Assembly: GCA_029168955.1 (NCBI GenBank)
Contig: JAPDOI010001552.1
Span: forward strand, 1-64,000
Length of the DNA stretch: 64,000 bases
Direction: 5' to 3'
DNA from: Aplectana chamaeleonis
Lineage: Eukaryota > Nematoda > Chromadorea > Rhabditida > Cosmocercidae
Position numbers and translations under genes: made by a program. Positions 12,801 to 26,400 of this stretch are shown here, piece after piece (position 1 is the stretch's first letter; each line of letters starts with the position of its first letter). The notes beneath the pieces were generated by a model. It saw only the letters and a list, made by a program, of their open reading frames with translations. It was not told the origin of the DNA and did not search any database.

Positions 12801-15800
12801 TCACATTTATTATATGGCTATGCGGATGTGAAAACGCACCCGAAATTTCATGGACGCAGCTTCAAGCCGAAAAGCGCTACATAGGATGGGCGGAGACTGT
12901 TTTAGGCCCTAAAAGCACACAGGAGCGATTTCGGACGATTTCAGACATGAAAACCACGTCTATAATATGGCTCTATGGATGTGAAAACGCACCCAAAATT
13001 TCATGGAAGCGGTTTCAAGCCAAGAAGCGCTACATAGGGTGGTCGGAGTCTGTTTCATGGCCTGAGGGCACATAGGTGCGATTTCGGACATGAAACCACA
13101 TTTATTATATGGCTATCCGGATGTGAAAACGCACCCGAAATTTCATGGACGCAGCTTCAAGCCGAAAAGCGCTACATAGGATTGGCAGAGCCTGTTTTAT
13201 GCCCTGAGGGCACATAGGTGCGATTTCAGACATGAAAACCACATTTGTTATATGGCTATCCGGATGTGAAAAGGCACCCGAAATTTCATGGACGCAGCTT
13301 CAAGCCAAAAAGCGCTACAGAGGATGGGCGGAGCCTGTTTCATGCCCTGAGGGCACATAGGTGCGATTTCAGACATGAAAACCACATTTGTTATATGGCT
13401 ATCCGGATGTGAAAAGGCACCCGAAATTTCATGGACGCAGCTTCAAGCCAAAAAGCGCTACAGAGGATGGGCGGAGACTGTTTTCATGGCCTGAGGGCAC
13501 ATAGGTGCGATTTCGGACATGAAAACCACATTTATTATATGGCTATCCGGATGTGAAAACGCACCCGAAATTTCATGGACGCAGCTTCGCCGAAAAGCGC
13601 TACATAGGATGGGCGGAGACTGTTTTAGGCCCTGAAAGCACACAGAAGCGATTTCCGGACGATTTCAGACTTGAAAACCACGTCTATAATATGGCTCTAT
13701 GGATGTGAAAACGCACCCAAAATTTCATGGAAGCGGTTTCAAGCCAAGAAGCGCTACATAGGGTGGTCGGAGTCTGTTTTCATGGCCTGAGGGCACATAG
13801 GTGCGATTTCGGACATGGAAACCACATTTATTATATGGCTATCCGGATAAGAAAACACACCCGAAATTTCATGGACGCTGCTTCAAGCCGAAAAGCGCTA
13901 CATAGGATTGGCAGAGCCTGTTTTATGCCCTGAGGGCACATAGGTGCGATTTCAGACATGAAAACCACATTTGTTATATGGCTATCCGGATGTGAAAAGG
14001 CACCCGAAATTTCATGGACGCAGCTTCAAGCCAAAAAGCGCTACAGAGGATGGGCGGAGCCTGTTTCAGGCCCTGAGGGCACATAGGTGCGATTTCGGAC
14101 ATGAAAACCACATTTGTTATATGGCTATCCGGATGTGAAAACGCACCCGAAATTTCATGGACGCAGCTTCAAGCCGAAAAGGGCTACATAGGATTGGCAG
14201 AGCCTGTTTTATGCCCTGAGGGCACATAGGTGCGATTTCAGACATGAAAACCACATTTGTTATATGGCTATCCGGATGTGAAAAGGCACCCGAAATTTCA
14301 TGGACGCAGCTTCAAGCCAAAAAGCGCTACAGAGGATGGGCGGAGCCTGTTTCATGCCCTGAGGGCACATAGGTGCGATTTCAGACATGAAAACCACATT
14401 TGTTATATGGCTATCCGGATGTGAAAAGGCACCCGAAATTTCATGGACGCAGCTTCAAGCCAAAAAGCGCTACAGAGGATGGGCGGAGACTGTTTTCATG
14501 GCCTGAGGGCACATAGGTGCGATTTCGGACATGAAAACCACATTTATTATATGGCTATCCGGATGTGAAAACGCACCCGAAATTTCATGGACGCAGCTTC
14601 AAGCCGAAAAGCGCTACATAGGATGGGCGGAGACTGTTTTAGGCCCTGAAAGCACACAGAAGCGATTTCGGACGATTTCAGACATGAAAACCACGTCTAT
14701 AATATGGCTATATGGATGTGAAAACGCACCCAAAATTTCATGGAAGCGGTTTCAAGCCAAGAAGCGCTACATAGGGTGGTCGGAGTCTGTTTTCATGGCC
14801 TGAGGGCACATAGGTGCGATTTCGGACATGGAAACCACATTTATTATATGGCTATCCGGATAAGAAAACACACCCGAAATTTCATGGACGCTGCTTCAAG
14901 CCGAAAAGCGCTACATAGGATTGGCAGAGCCTGTTTTATGCCCTGAGGGCACATAGGTGCGATTTCAGACATGAAAACCACATTTGTTATATGGCTATCC
15001 GGATGTGAAAAGGCACCCGAAATTTCATGGACGCAGCTTCAAGCCGAAAAGCGCTACAGAGGATGGGCGGAGCCTGTTTCATGCCCTGAGGGCACATAGG
15101 TGCGATTTCGGACATGAAAACCACATTTGTTATATGGCTATCCGGATGTGAAAACGCACCCGAAATTTCATGGACGCAGCTTCAAGCCGAAAAGCGCTAC
15201 ATAGGATGGGCGGAGCCTGTTTCATGCCCTGAGGGCACATAGGTGCGATTTAGGACATGAAAACCACATTTATTATATGGCTATCCGGATAAGAAAACGC
15301 ACCCGAAATTTCATGGACGCAGCTTCAAGCCGAAAAGCGCTACATAGGATTGGCAGAGCCTGTTTTATGCCCTAAGGGCACATAGGTGCGATTTCGGACA
15401 CGAAAACCACATTTATTATATGGCTATCCGGATGTGAAAACGCACCCGAAATTTCATGGACGCAGCTTCAAGCCGAAAAGCGCTACATAGGATTGGCAGA
15501 GCCTGTTTTATGCCCTGAGGGCACATAGGTGCGATTTCAGACATGAAAACCATATTTGTTATATGGCTATCCGGATGTGAAAACGCACCCGAAATTTCAT
15601 GGACGCAGCTTCAAGCCGAAAAGCGCTACATAGGATTGGCAGAGCCTGTTTTATGCCCTGAGGGCACATAGGTGCGATTTCAGACATGAAAACCATATTT
15701 GTTATATGGCTATCCGGATGTGAAAACGCACCCGAAATTTCATGGACGCAGCTTCAAGCCGAAAAGCGCTACAGAGGATGGGCGGAGCCTGTTTCATGCC

Positions 15801-16697
15801 CTGAGGGCACATAGGTGCGATTTCGGACATGAAAACCACATTTGTTATATGGCTATCCGGATGTGAAAACGCACCCGAAATTTCATGGACGCAGCTTCAA
15901 GCCGAAAAGCGCTACATAGGATGGGCGGAGACTGTTTTAGGCCCTAAAAGCACACAGGAGCGATTTCGGACGATTTCAGACATGAAAACCACGTCTATAA
16001 TATGGCTCTATGGATGTGAAAACGCACCCAAAATTTCATGGAAGCGGTTTCAAGCCAAGAAGCGCTACATAGGGTGGTCGGAGTCTGTTTTCATGGCCTG
16101 AGGGCACATAGGTGCGATTTCGGACATGAAAACCACATTTATTATATGGCTATCCGGATGTGAAAACGCACCCGAAATTTCATGGACGCAGCTTCAAGCC
16201 GAAAAGCGCTACATAGGATGGGCAGAGCCTGTTTTATGCCCTGAGGGCACATAGGTGCGATTTCGGACATGAAAACCACATTTATTATATGGCTATCCGG
16301 ATGTGAAAACGCACCCGAAATTTCATGGACGCAGCTTCAAGCCGAAAAGCGCTACATAGGATTGGCAGAGCCTGTTTTATGCCCTGAGGGCACATAGGTG
16401 CGATTTCAGACATGAAAACCATATTTGTTATATGGCTATCCGGATGTGAAAACGCACCCGAAATTTCATGGACGCAGCTTCAAGCCGAAAAGCGCTACAT
16501 AGGATTGGCAGAGCCTGTTTTATGCCCTGAGGGCACATAGGTGCGATTTCAGACATGAAAACCATATTTGTTATATGGCTATCCGGATGTGAAAACGCAC
16601 CCGAAATTTCATGGACGCAGCTTCAAGCCGAAAAGCGCTACAGAGGATGGGCGGAGCTCGTTTCATGCCCTGAGGGCACATAGGTGCGATTTCGGAC

Positions 16698-17434
16698 ATG
16701 AAAACCACATTTGTTATATGGCTATCCGGATGTGAAAACGCACCCGAAATTTCATGGACGCAGCTTCAAGCCGAAAAGCGCTACATAGGATGGGCGGAGA
16801 CTGTTTTAGGCCCTAAAAGCACACAGGAGCGATTTCGGATGATTTCAGACATGAAAACCACGTCTATAATATGGCTCTATGGATGTGAAAACGCACCCAA
16901 AATTTCATGGAAGCGGTTTCAAGCCAAGAAGCGCTACATAGGGTGGTCGGAGTCTGTTTTCATGGCCTGAGGGCACATAGGTGCGATTTCGGACATGAAA
17001 ACCACATTTATTATATGGCTATCCGGATGTGAAAACGCACCCGAAATTTCATGGACGCAGCTTCAAGCCGAAAAGCGCTACATAGGATGGGCGGAGCCTG
17101 TTTCATGCCCTGAGGGCACATAGGTGCGATTTCGGACATGAAAACCACATTTGTTATATGGCTATCCGGATGTGAAAACGCACCCGAAATTTCATGGACG
17201 CAGCTTCAAGCCGAAAAGCGCTACATAGGATGGGCGGAGACTGTTTTAGGCCCTAAAAGCACACAGGAGCGATTTCGGATGATTTCAGACATGAAAACCA
17301 CGTCTATAATATGGCTCTATGGATGTGAAAACGCACCCAAAATTTCATGGAAGCGGTTTCAAGCCAAGAAGCGCTACATCGGGTGGTCGGAGTCTGTTTT
17401 CATGGCCTGAGGGCACATAGGTGCGATTTCGGAC
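16698..17434 (+). repeat. Recently duplicated 440-bp satellite trimer
   Basis: Two blocks starting at 16698 and 17138 are almost identical over about 270 bp, including a private change (CGGATGATTTCAG where other long-type monomers have CGGACGATTTCAG) at about 16837 and 17277. The spacing of 440 bp equals three monomers. The shared private variant marks a recent local duplication by unequal exchange or slippage. Confidence 0.75.
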
Positions 17435-20400
17435 ATGAAAACCACATTTATTATATGGCTATCCGGATGTGAAAACGCACCCGAAATTTCATGGACGCAG
17501 CTTCAAGCCGAAAAGCGCTACATAGGATGGGCGGAGACTGTTTTAGGCCCTGAAAGCACACAGAAGCGATTTCGGACGATTTCAGACATGAAAACCACGT
17601 CTATAATATGGCTACATGGATGTGAAAACGCACCCAAAATTTCATGGAAGCGGTTTCAAGCCAAGAAGCGCTACATAGGGTGGTCGGAGTCTGTTTTCAT
17701 GGCCTGAGGGCACATAGGTGCGATTTCGGACATGGAAACCACATTTATTATATGGCTATCCGGATAAGAAAACACACCCGAAATTTCATGGACGCTGCTT
17801 CAAGCCGAAAAGCGCTACATAGGATTGGCAGAGCCTGTTTTATGCCCTGAGGGCACATAGGTGCGATTTCAGACATGAAAACCACATTTGTTATATGGCT
17901 ATCCGGATGTGAAAAGGCACCCGAAATTTCATGGACGCAGCTTCAAGCCAAAAAGCGCTACAGAGGATGGGCGGAGCCTGTTTCAGGCCCTGAGGGCACA
18001 TAGGTGCGATTTCGGACATGAAAACCACATTTGTTATATGGCTATCCGGATGTGAAAACGCACCCGAAATTTCATGGACGCAGCTTCAAGCCGAAAAGCG
18101 CTACATAGGATTGGCAGAGCCTGTTTTATGCCCTGAGGGCACATAGGTGCGATTTCAGACATGAAAACCACATTTGTTATATGGCTATCCGGATGTGAAA
18201 AGGCACCCGAAATTTCATGGACGCAGCTTCAAGCCAAAAAGCGCTACAGAGGATGGGCGGAGCCTGTTTCATGCCCTGAGGGCACATAGGTGCGATTTCA
18301 GACATGAAAACCACATTTGTTATATGGCTATCCGGATGTGAAAAGGCACCCGAAATTTCATGGACGCAGCTTCAAGCCAAAAAGCGCTACAGAGGATGGG
18401 CGGAGCCTGTTTCATGCCCTGAGGGCACATAGGTGCGATTTCAAACATGAAAACCACATTTATTATATGGCTATCCGGATGTGAAAACGCACCCGAAATT
18501 TCATGGACGCAGCTTCAAGCCGAAAAGCGCTACATAGGATGGGCGGAGACTGTTTTAGGCCCTAAAAGCACACAGGAGCGATTTCGGACGATTTCAGACA
18601 TGAAAACCACGTCTATAATATGGCTCTATGGATGTGAAAACGCACCCAAAATTTCATGGAAGCGGTTTCAAGCCAAGAAGCGCTACATAGGGTGGTCGGA
18701 GTCTGTTTTCATGGCCTGAGGGCACATAGGTGCGATTTCGGACATGAAAACCACATTTATTATATGGCTATCCGGATGTGAAAACGCACCCGAAATTTCA
18801 TGGACGCAGCTTCAAGCCGAAAAGCGCTACATAGGATTGGCAGAGCCTGTTTTATGCCCTGAGGGCACATAGGTGCGATTTCAGACATGAAAACCACATT
18901 TGTTTCATGGCTATCCGGATGTGAAAACGCACCCGAAATTTCATGGACGCAGCTTCAAGCCGAAAAGCGCTACATAGGATTGGCAGAGCCTGTTTTATGC
19001 CCTGAGGGCACATAGGTGCGATTTCAGACATGAAAACCACATTTGTTATATGGCTATCCGGATGTGAAAAGGCACCCGAAATTTCATGGACGCAGCTTCA
19101 AGCCAAAAAGCGCTACAGAGGATGGGCGGAGCCTGTTTCATGCCCTGAGGGCACATAGGTGCGATTTCAGACATGAAAACCACATTTGTTATATGGCTAT
19201 CCGGATGTGAAAAGGCACCCGAAATTTCATGGACGCAGCTTCCAAGCCAAAAAGCGCTACAGAGGATGGGCGGAGCCTGTTTCTTATGCCCTGAGGGCAC
19301 ATAGGTGCGATTTCAAACATGAAAACCACATTTATTATATGGCTATCCGGATGTGAAAACGCACCCGAAATTTCATGGACGCAGCTTCAAGCCGAAAAAG
19401 CGCTACATAGGATTGGCGGAGCCTGTTTTATGCCCTGAGGGCACATAGGTGCGATTTCAGACATGAAAACCACATTTGTTTCATGGCTATCCGGATGTGA
19501 AAACGCACCCGAAATTTCATGGACGCAGCTTCAAGCCAAAAAGCGCTACAGAGGATGGGCGGAGCCTGTTTCATGCCCTGAGGGCACATAGGTGCGATTT
19601 CGGACATGAAAACCACATTTGTTAAATGGCTATCCGGATGTGAAAACGCACCGAAATTTCATGGAATCGGTTTCAAGCCAAGAAGCGCTACATAGGATGG
19701 GCGGAGCCTGTTTCATGCCCTGAGGGCACATAGGTGCGATTTCAAACATGAAAACCACATTTATTATATGGCTATCCGGATGTGAAAACGCACCCGAAAT
19801 TTCATGGACGCAGCTTCAAGCCGAAAAGCGCTACATAGGATTGGCAGAGCCTGTTTTATGCCCTGAGGGCACATAGGTGCGATTTCAGACATGAAAACCA
19901 CATTTGTTATATGGCTATCCGGATGTGAAAACGCACCCGAAATTTCATGGACGCAGCTTCAAGCCGAAAAGCGCTACAGAGGATGGGCGGAGCCTGTTTC
20001 ATGCCCTGAGGGCACATAGGTGCGATTTCGGACATGAAAACCACATTTGTTATATGGCTATCCGGATGTGAAAACGCACCCGAAATTTCATGGAAGCGGT
20101 TTCAAGCCAAGAAGCGCTACATAGGATGGTCGGAGCCTGTTTTCATGGCCTGAGGGCACATAGGTGCGATTTCGGACATGGAAACCACATTTATTATATG
20201 GCTATCCGGATAAGAAAACGCACCCGAAATTTCATGGACGCAGCTTCACGCCGAAAAGCGCTACATAGGATTGGAAGAGCCTGTTTCATGCCCTGAGGGC
20301 ACATAGGTGCGATTTCGGACATGAGAACCACATTTGTTATATGGCTATCCGGATGTGAAAACGCACCCGAAATTTCATGGACGCAGCTTCGAGCCGAAAA

Positions 20401-23400
20401 GCGCTACATAGGATGGGCGGAGACTGTTTTAGGCCCTGAAAGCACACAGAAGCGATTTCGGACGATTTCAGACATGAAAACCACGTCTATAATATGGCTA
20501 TTTGGATGTGAAAACGCACCCAAAATTTCATGGAAGCGGTTTCAAGCCAAGAAGCGCTACAAAGGGTGGTCGGAGTCTGTTTTCATCGCCTGAGGGCACA
20601 TAGGTGCGATTTAGGACATGAAAACCACATTTATTATATGGCTATCCGGATAAGAAAACGCACCCGAAATTTCATGGACGCAGCTTCACGCCGAAAAGCG
20701 CTACATAGGATGGGCGGAGACTGTTTTAGGCCCTGAAAGCACACAGAAGCGATTTCGGACGATTTCAGACATGAAAACCACGTCTATAATATGGCTATAT
20801 GGATGTGAAAACGCACCCAAAATTTCATGGAAGCGGTTTCAAGCCAAGAAGCGCTACATAGGATGGTCGGAGCCTGTTTTCATGGCCTGAGGGCACATAG
20901 GTGCGATTTCGGACATGGAAACCACATTTATTATATGGCTATCCGGATAAGAAAACGCACCCGAAATTTCATGGACGCAGCTTCACGCCGAAAAGCGCTA
21001 CATAGGATTGGAAGAGCCTGTTTCATGCCCTGAGGGCACATAGGTGCGATTTCGGACATGAAAACCATATTTGTTATATGGCTATCCGGATGTGAAAACG
21101 CACCCGAAATTTCATGGACGCAGCTTCAAGCCGAAAAGCGCTACAGAGGATGGGCGGAGCCTGTTTCATGCCCTGAGGGCACATAGGTGCGATTTCGGAC
21201 ATGAAAACCACATTTGTTATATGGCTATCCGGATGTGAAAACGCACCCGAAATTTCATGGACGCAGCTTCAAGCCGAAAAGCGCTACATAGGATGGGCGG
21301 AGACTGTTTTAGGCCCTAAAAGCACACAGGAGCGATTTCGGACGATTTCAGACATGAAAACCACGTCTATAATATGGCTATATGGATGTGAAAACGCACC
21401 CAAAATTTCATGGAAGCGGTTTCAAGCCAAGAAGCGCTACATAGGATGGTCGGAGCCTGTTTTCATGGCCTGAGGGCACATAGGTGCGATTTCGGACATG
21501 GAAACCACATTTATTATATGGCTATCCGGATAAGAAAACGCACCCGAAATTTCATGAACGCAGCTTCAAGCCGAAAAGCGCTACATAGGATGGGCGGAGC
21601 CTGTTTCATGCCCTGAGGGCACACAGGTGCGATTTCGGACATAAAACCACATTTATTATATGGCTATCCGGATGTGAAAACGCACCCGAAATTTCATGGA
21701 CGCAGCTTCACGCCGAAAAGCGCTACATAGGATTGGAAGAGCCTGTTTCATGCCCTGAGGGCACATAGGTGCGATTTCGGACATGAAAACCACATTTATT
21801 ATATGGCTATCCGGATGTGAAAACGCACCCGAAATTTCATGGACGCAGCTTCAAGCCGAAAAGCGCTACATAGGATTGGAAGAGCCTGTTTTATGCCCTG
21901 AGGGCACATAGGTGCGATTTCGGACATAAAACCACATTTATTATATGGCTATCCGGATGTGAAAACGCACCCGAAATTTCATGGACGCAGCTTCAAGCCG
22001 AAAAGCGCTACATAGGATGGGCGGAGCCTGTTTCATGCCCTGAGGGCACATAGGTGCGATTTCGGACATAAAACCACATTTATTATATGGCTATCCGGAT
22101 GTGAAAACGCACCCGAAATTTCATGGACGCAGCTTCAAGCCGAAAAGCGCTACATAGGATGGGCGGAGCCTGTTTCATGCCCTGAGGGCACATAGGTGCG
22201 ATTTCGGACATGAAACCACATTTATTATATGGCTATCCGGATGTGAAAACGCACCCGAAATTTCATGGACGCAGCTTCAAGCCGAAAAGCGCTACATAGG
22301 ATTGGAAGAGCCTGTTTTATGCCCTGAGGGCACATAGGTGCGATTTCGGACATGAAAACCACATTTATTATATGGCTATCCGGATGTGAAAACGCACCCG
22401 AAATTTCATGGACGCAGCTTCAAGCCGAAAAGCGCTACATAGGATTGGAAGAGCCTGTTTTATGCCCTGAGGGCACATAGGTGCGATTTCGGACATAAAA
22501 CCACATTTATTATATGGCTATCCGGATGTGAAAACGCACCCGAAATTTCATGGACGCAGCTTCAAGCCGAAAAGCGCTACATAGGATTGGAAGAGCCTGT
22601 TTCATGCCCTGAGGGCACATAGGTGCGATTTCGGACATGAAAACCACATTTGTTATATGGCTATCCGGATGTGAAAACGCACCCGAAATTTCATGGACGC
22701 AGCTTCAAGCCGAAAAGCGCTACATAGGATGGGCGGAGACTGTTTTAGGCCCTGAAAGCACACAGAAGCGATTTCGGACGATTTCAGACATGAAAACCAC
22801 GTCTATAATATGGCTATATGGATGTGAAAACGCACCCAAAATTTCATGGAAGCGGTTTCAAGCCAAGAAGCGCTACATAGGATGGTCGGAGCCTGTTTTC
22901 ATGGCCTGAGGGCACATAGGTGCGATTTCGGACATGGAAACCACATTTATTATATGGCTATCCGGATAAGAAAACGCACCCGAAATTTCATGGACGCAGC
23001 TTCAAGCCGAAAAGCGCTACATAGGATTGGAAGAGCCTGTTTTATGCCCTGAGGGCACATAGGTGCGATTTCGGACATGAAAACCACATTTGTTATATGG
23101 CTATCCGGATGTGAAAACGCACCCGAAATTTCATGGACGCAGCTTCAAGCCGAAAAGCGCTACAGAGGATGGGCGGAGCCTGTTTCATGCCCTGAGGGCA
23201 CATAGGTGCGATTTCGGACATGAAAACCACATTTGTTATATGGCTATCCGGATAAGAAAACGCACCCGAAATTTCATGGAAGCGGTTTCAAGCCAAGAAG
23301 CGCTACATAGGGTGGTCGGAGTCTGTTTTCATGGCCTGAGGGCACATAGGTGCGATTTCGGACATGAAAACCACATTTATTATATGGCTATCCGGATGTG

Positions 23401-26400
23401 AAAACGCACCCGAAATTTCATGGACGCAGCTTCAAGCCGAAAAGCGCTACATAGGATGGGCGGAGCCTGTTTCATGCCCTGAGGGCACATAGGTGCGATT
23501 TCGGACATGAAAATCACATTTGTTATATGGCTATCCGGATAAGAAAACGCACCCGAAATTTCATGGACGCAGCTTCAAGCCGAAAAGCGCTACATAGGAT
23601 TGGAAGAGCCTGTTTTATGCCCTGAGGGCACATAGGTGCGATTTCGGACATGAAAACCACATTTATTATATGGCTATCCGGATGTGAAAACGCACCCGAA
23701 ATTTCATGGACGCAGCTTCAAGCCGAAAAGCGCTACATAGGATTGGAAGAGCCTGTTTTATGCCCTGAGGGCACATAGGTGCGATTTCGGACATAAAACC
23801 ACATTTATTATATGGCTATCCGGATGTGAAAACGCACCCGAAATTTCATGGACGCAGCTTCAAGCCGAAAAGCGCTACATAGGATGGGCGGAGCCTGTTT
23901 CATGCCCTGAGGGCACATAGGTGCGATTTCGGACATAAAACCACATTTATTATATGGCTATCCGGATGTGAAAACGCACCCGAAATTTCATGGACGCAGC
24001 TTCAAGCCGAAAAGCGCTACATAGGATGGGCGGAGCCTGTTTCATGCCCTGAGGGCACATAGGTGCGATTTCGGACATAAAACCACATTTATTATATGGC
24101 TATCCGGATGTGAAAACGCACCCGAAATTTCATGGACGCAGCTTCAAGCCGAAAAGCGCTACATAGGATGGGCGGAGACTGTTTTAGGCCCTGAAAGCAC
24201 ACAGAAGCGATTTCGGACGATTTCAGACATGAAAACCACGTCTATAATATGGCTATATGGATGTGAAAACGCACCCAAAATTTCATGGAAGCGGTTTCAA
24301 GCCAAGAAGCGCTACATAGGATGGTCGGAGCCTGTTTTCATGGCCTGAGGGCACATAGGTGCGATTTCGGACATGGAAACCACATTTATTATATGGCTAT
24401 CCGGATAAGAAAACGCACCCGAAATTTCATGGACGCAGCTTCAAGCCGAAAAGCGCTACATAGGATTGGAAGAGCCTGTTTTATGCCCTGAGGGCACATA
24501 GGTGCGATTTCGGACATGAAAACCACATTTATTATATGGCTATCCGGATGTGAAAACGCACCCGAAATTTCATGGACGCAGCTTCAAGCCGAAAAGCGCT
24601 ACATAGGATGGGCGGAGCCTGTTTCATGCCCTGAGGGCACATAGGTGCGATTTCGGACATAAAACCACATTTATTATATGGCTATCCGGATGTGAAAACG
24701 CACCCAAAATTTCATGGAAGCGGTTTCAAGCCAAGAAGCGCTACATAGGGTGGTCGGAGTCTGTTTTCATGGCCTGAGGGCACATAGGGGCGATTTCGGA
24801 CATGAAAACCACATTTATTATATGGCTATCCGGATGTGAAAACGCACCCGAAATTTCATGGACGCAGCATCAAGCCGAAAAGCGCTACATAGGATGGGCG
24901 GAGCCTGTTTCATGCCCTGAGGGCACATAGGTGCGATTTCGGACATGAAAATCACATTTGTTATATGGCTATCCGGATAAGAAAACGCACCCGAAATTTC
25001 ATGGACGCAGCTTCAAGCCGAAAAGCGCTACATAGGATTGGAAGAGCCTGTTTCATGCCCTGAGGGCACATAGGTGCGATTTCGGACATGAAAACCACAT
25101 TTATTATATGGCTATCCGGATGTGAAAACGCACCCGAAATTTCATGGACGCAGCTTCAAGCCGAAAAGCGCTACATAGGATTGGAAGAGCCTGTTTTATG
25201 CCCTGAGGGCACATAGGTGCGATTTCGGACATAAAACCACATTTATTATATGGCTATCCGGATGTGAAAACGCACCCGAAATTTCATGGACGCAGCTTCA
25301 AGCCGAAAAGCGCTACATAGGATGGGCGGAGCCTGTTTCATGCCCTGAGGGCACATAGGTGCGATTTCGGACATAAAACCACATTTATTATATGGCTATC
25401 CGGATGTGAAAACGCACCCGAAATTTCATGGACGCAGCTTCAAGCCGAAAAGCGCTACATAGGATGGGCGGAGCCTGTTTCATGCCCTGAGGGCACATAG
25501 GTGCGATTTCGGACATAAAACCACATTTATTATATGGCTATCCGGATGTGAAAACGCACCCGAAATTTCATGGACGCAGCTTCAAGCCGAAAAGCGCTAC
25601 ATAGGATTGGAAGAGCCTGTTTTATGCCCTGAGGGCACATAGGTGCGATTTCGGACATGAAAACCACATTTATTATATGGCTATCCGGATGTGAAAACGC
25701 ACCCGAAATTTCATGGACGCAGCTTCAAGCCGAAAAGCGCTACATAGGATTGGAAGAGCCTGTTTTATGCCCTGAGGGCACATAGGTGCGATTTCGGACA
25801 TAAAACCACATTTATTATATGGCTATCCGGATGTGAAAACGCACCCGAAATTTCATGGACGCAGCTTCAAGCCGAAAAGCGCTACATAGGATTGGAAGAG
25901 CCTGTTTCATGCCCTGAGGGCACATAGGTGCGATTTCGGACATGAAAACCACATTTGTTATATGGCTATCCGGATGTGAAAACGCACCCGAAATTTCATG
26001 GACGCAGCTTCAAGCCGAAAAGCGCTACATAGGATGGGCGGAGACTGTTTTAGGCCCTGAAAGCACACAGAAGCGATTTCGGACGATTTCAGACATGAAA
26101 ACCACGTCTATAATATGGCTATATGGATGTGAAAACGCACCCAAAATTTCATGGAAGCGGTTTCAAGCCAAGAAGCGCTACATAGGATGGTCGGAGCCTG
26201 TTTTCATGGCCTGAGGGCACATAGGTGCGATTTCGGACATGGAAACCACATTTATTATATGGCTATCCGGATAAGAAAACGCACCCGAAATTTCATGAAC
26301 GCAGCTTCAAGCCGAAAAGCGCTACATAGGATTGGAAGAGCCTGTTTTATGCCCTGAGGGCACATAGGTGCGATTCCGGACATGAAAATCACATTTGTTA

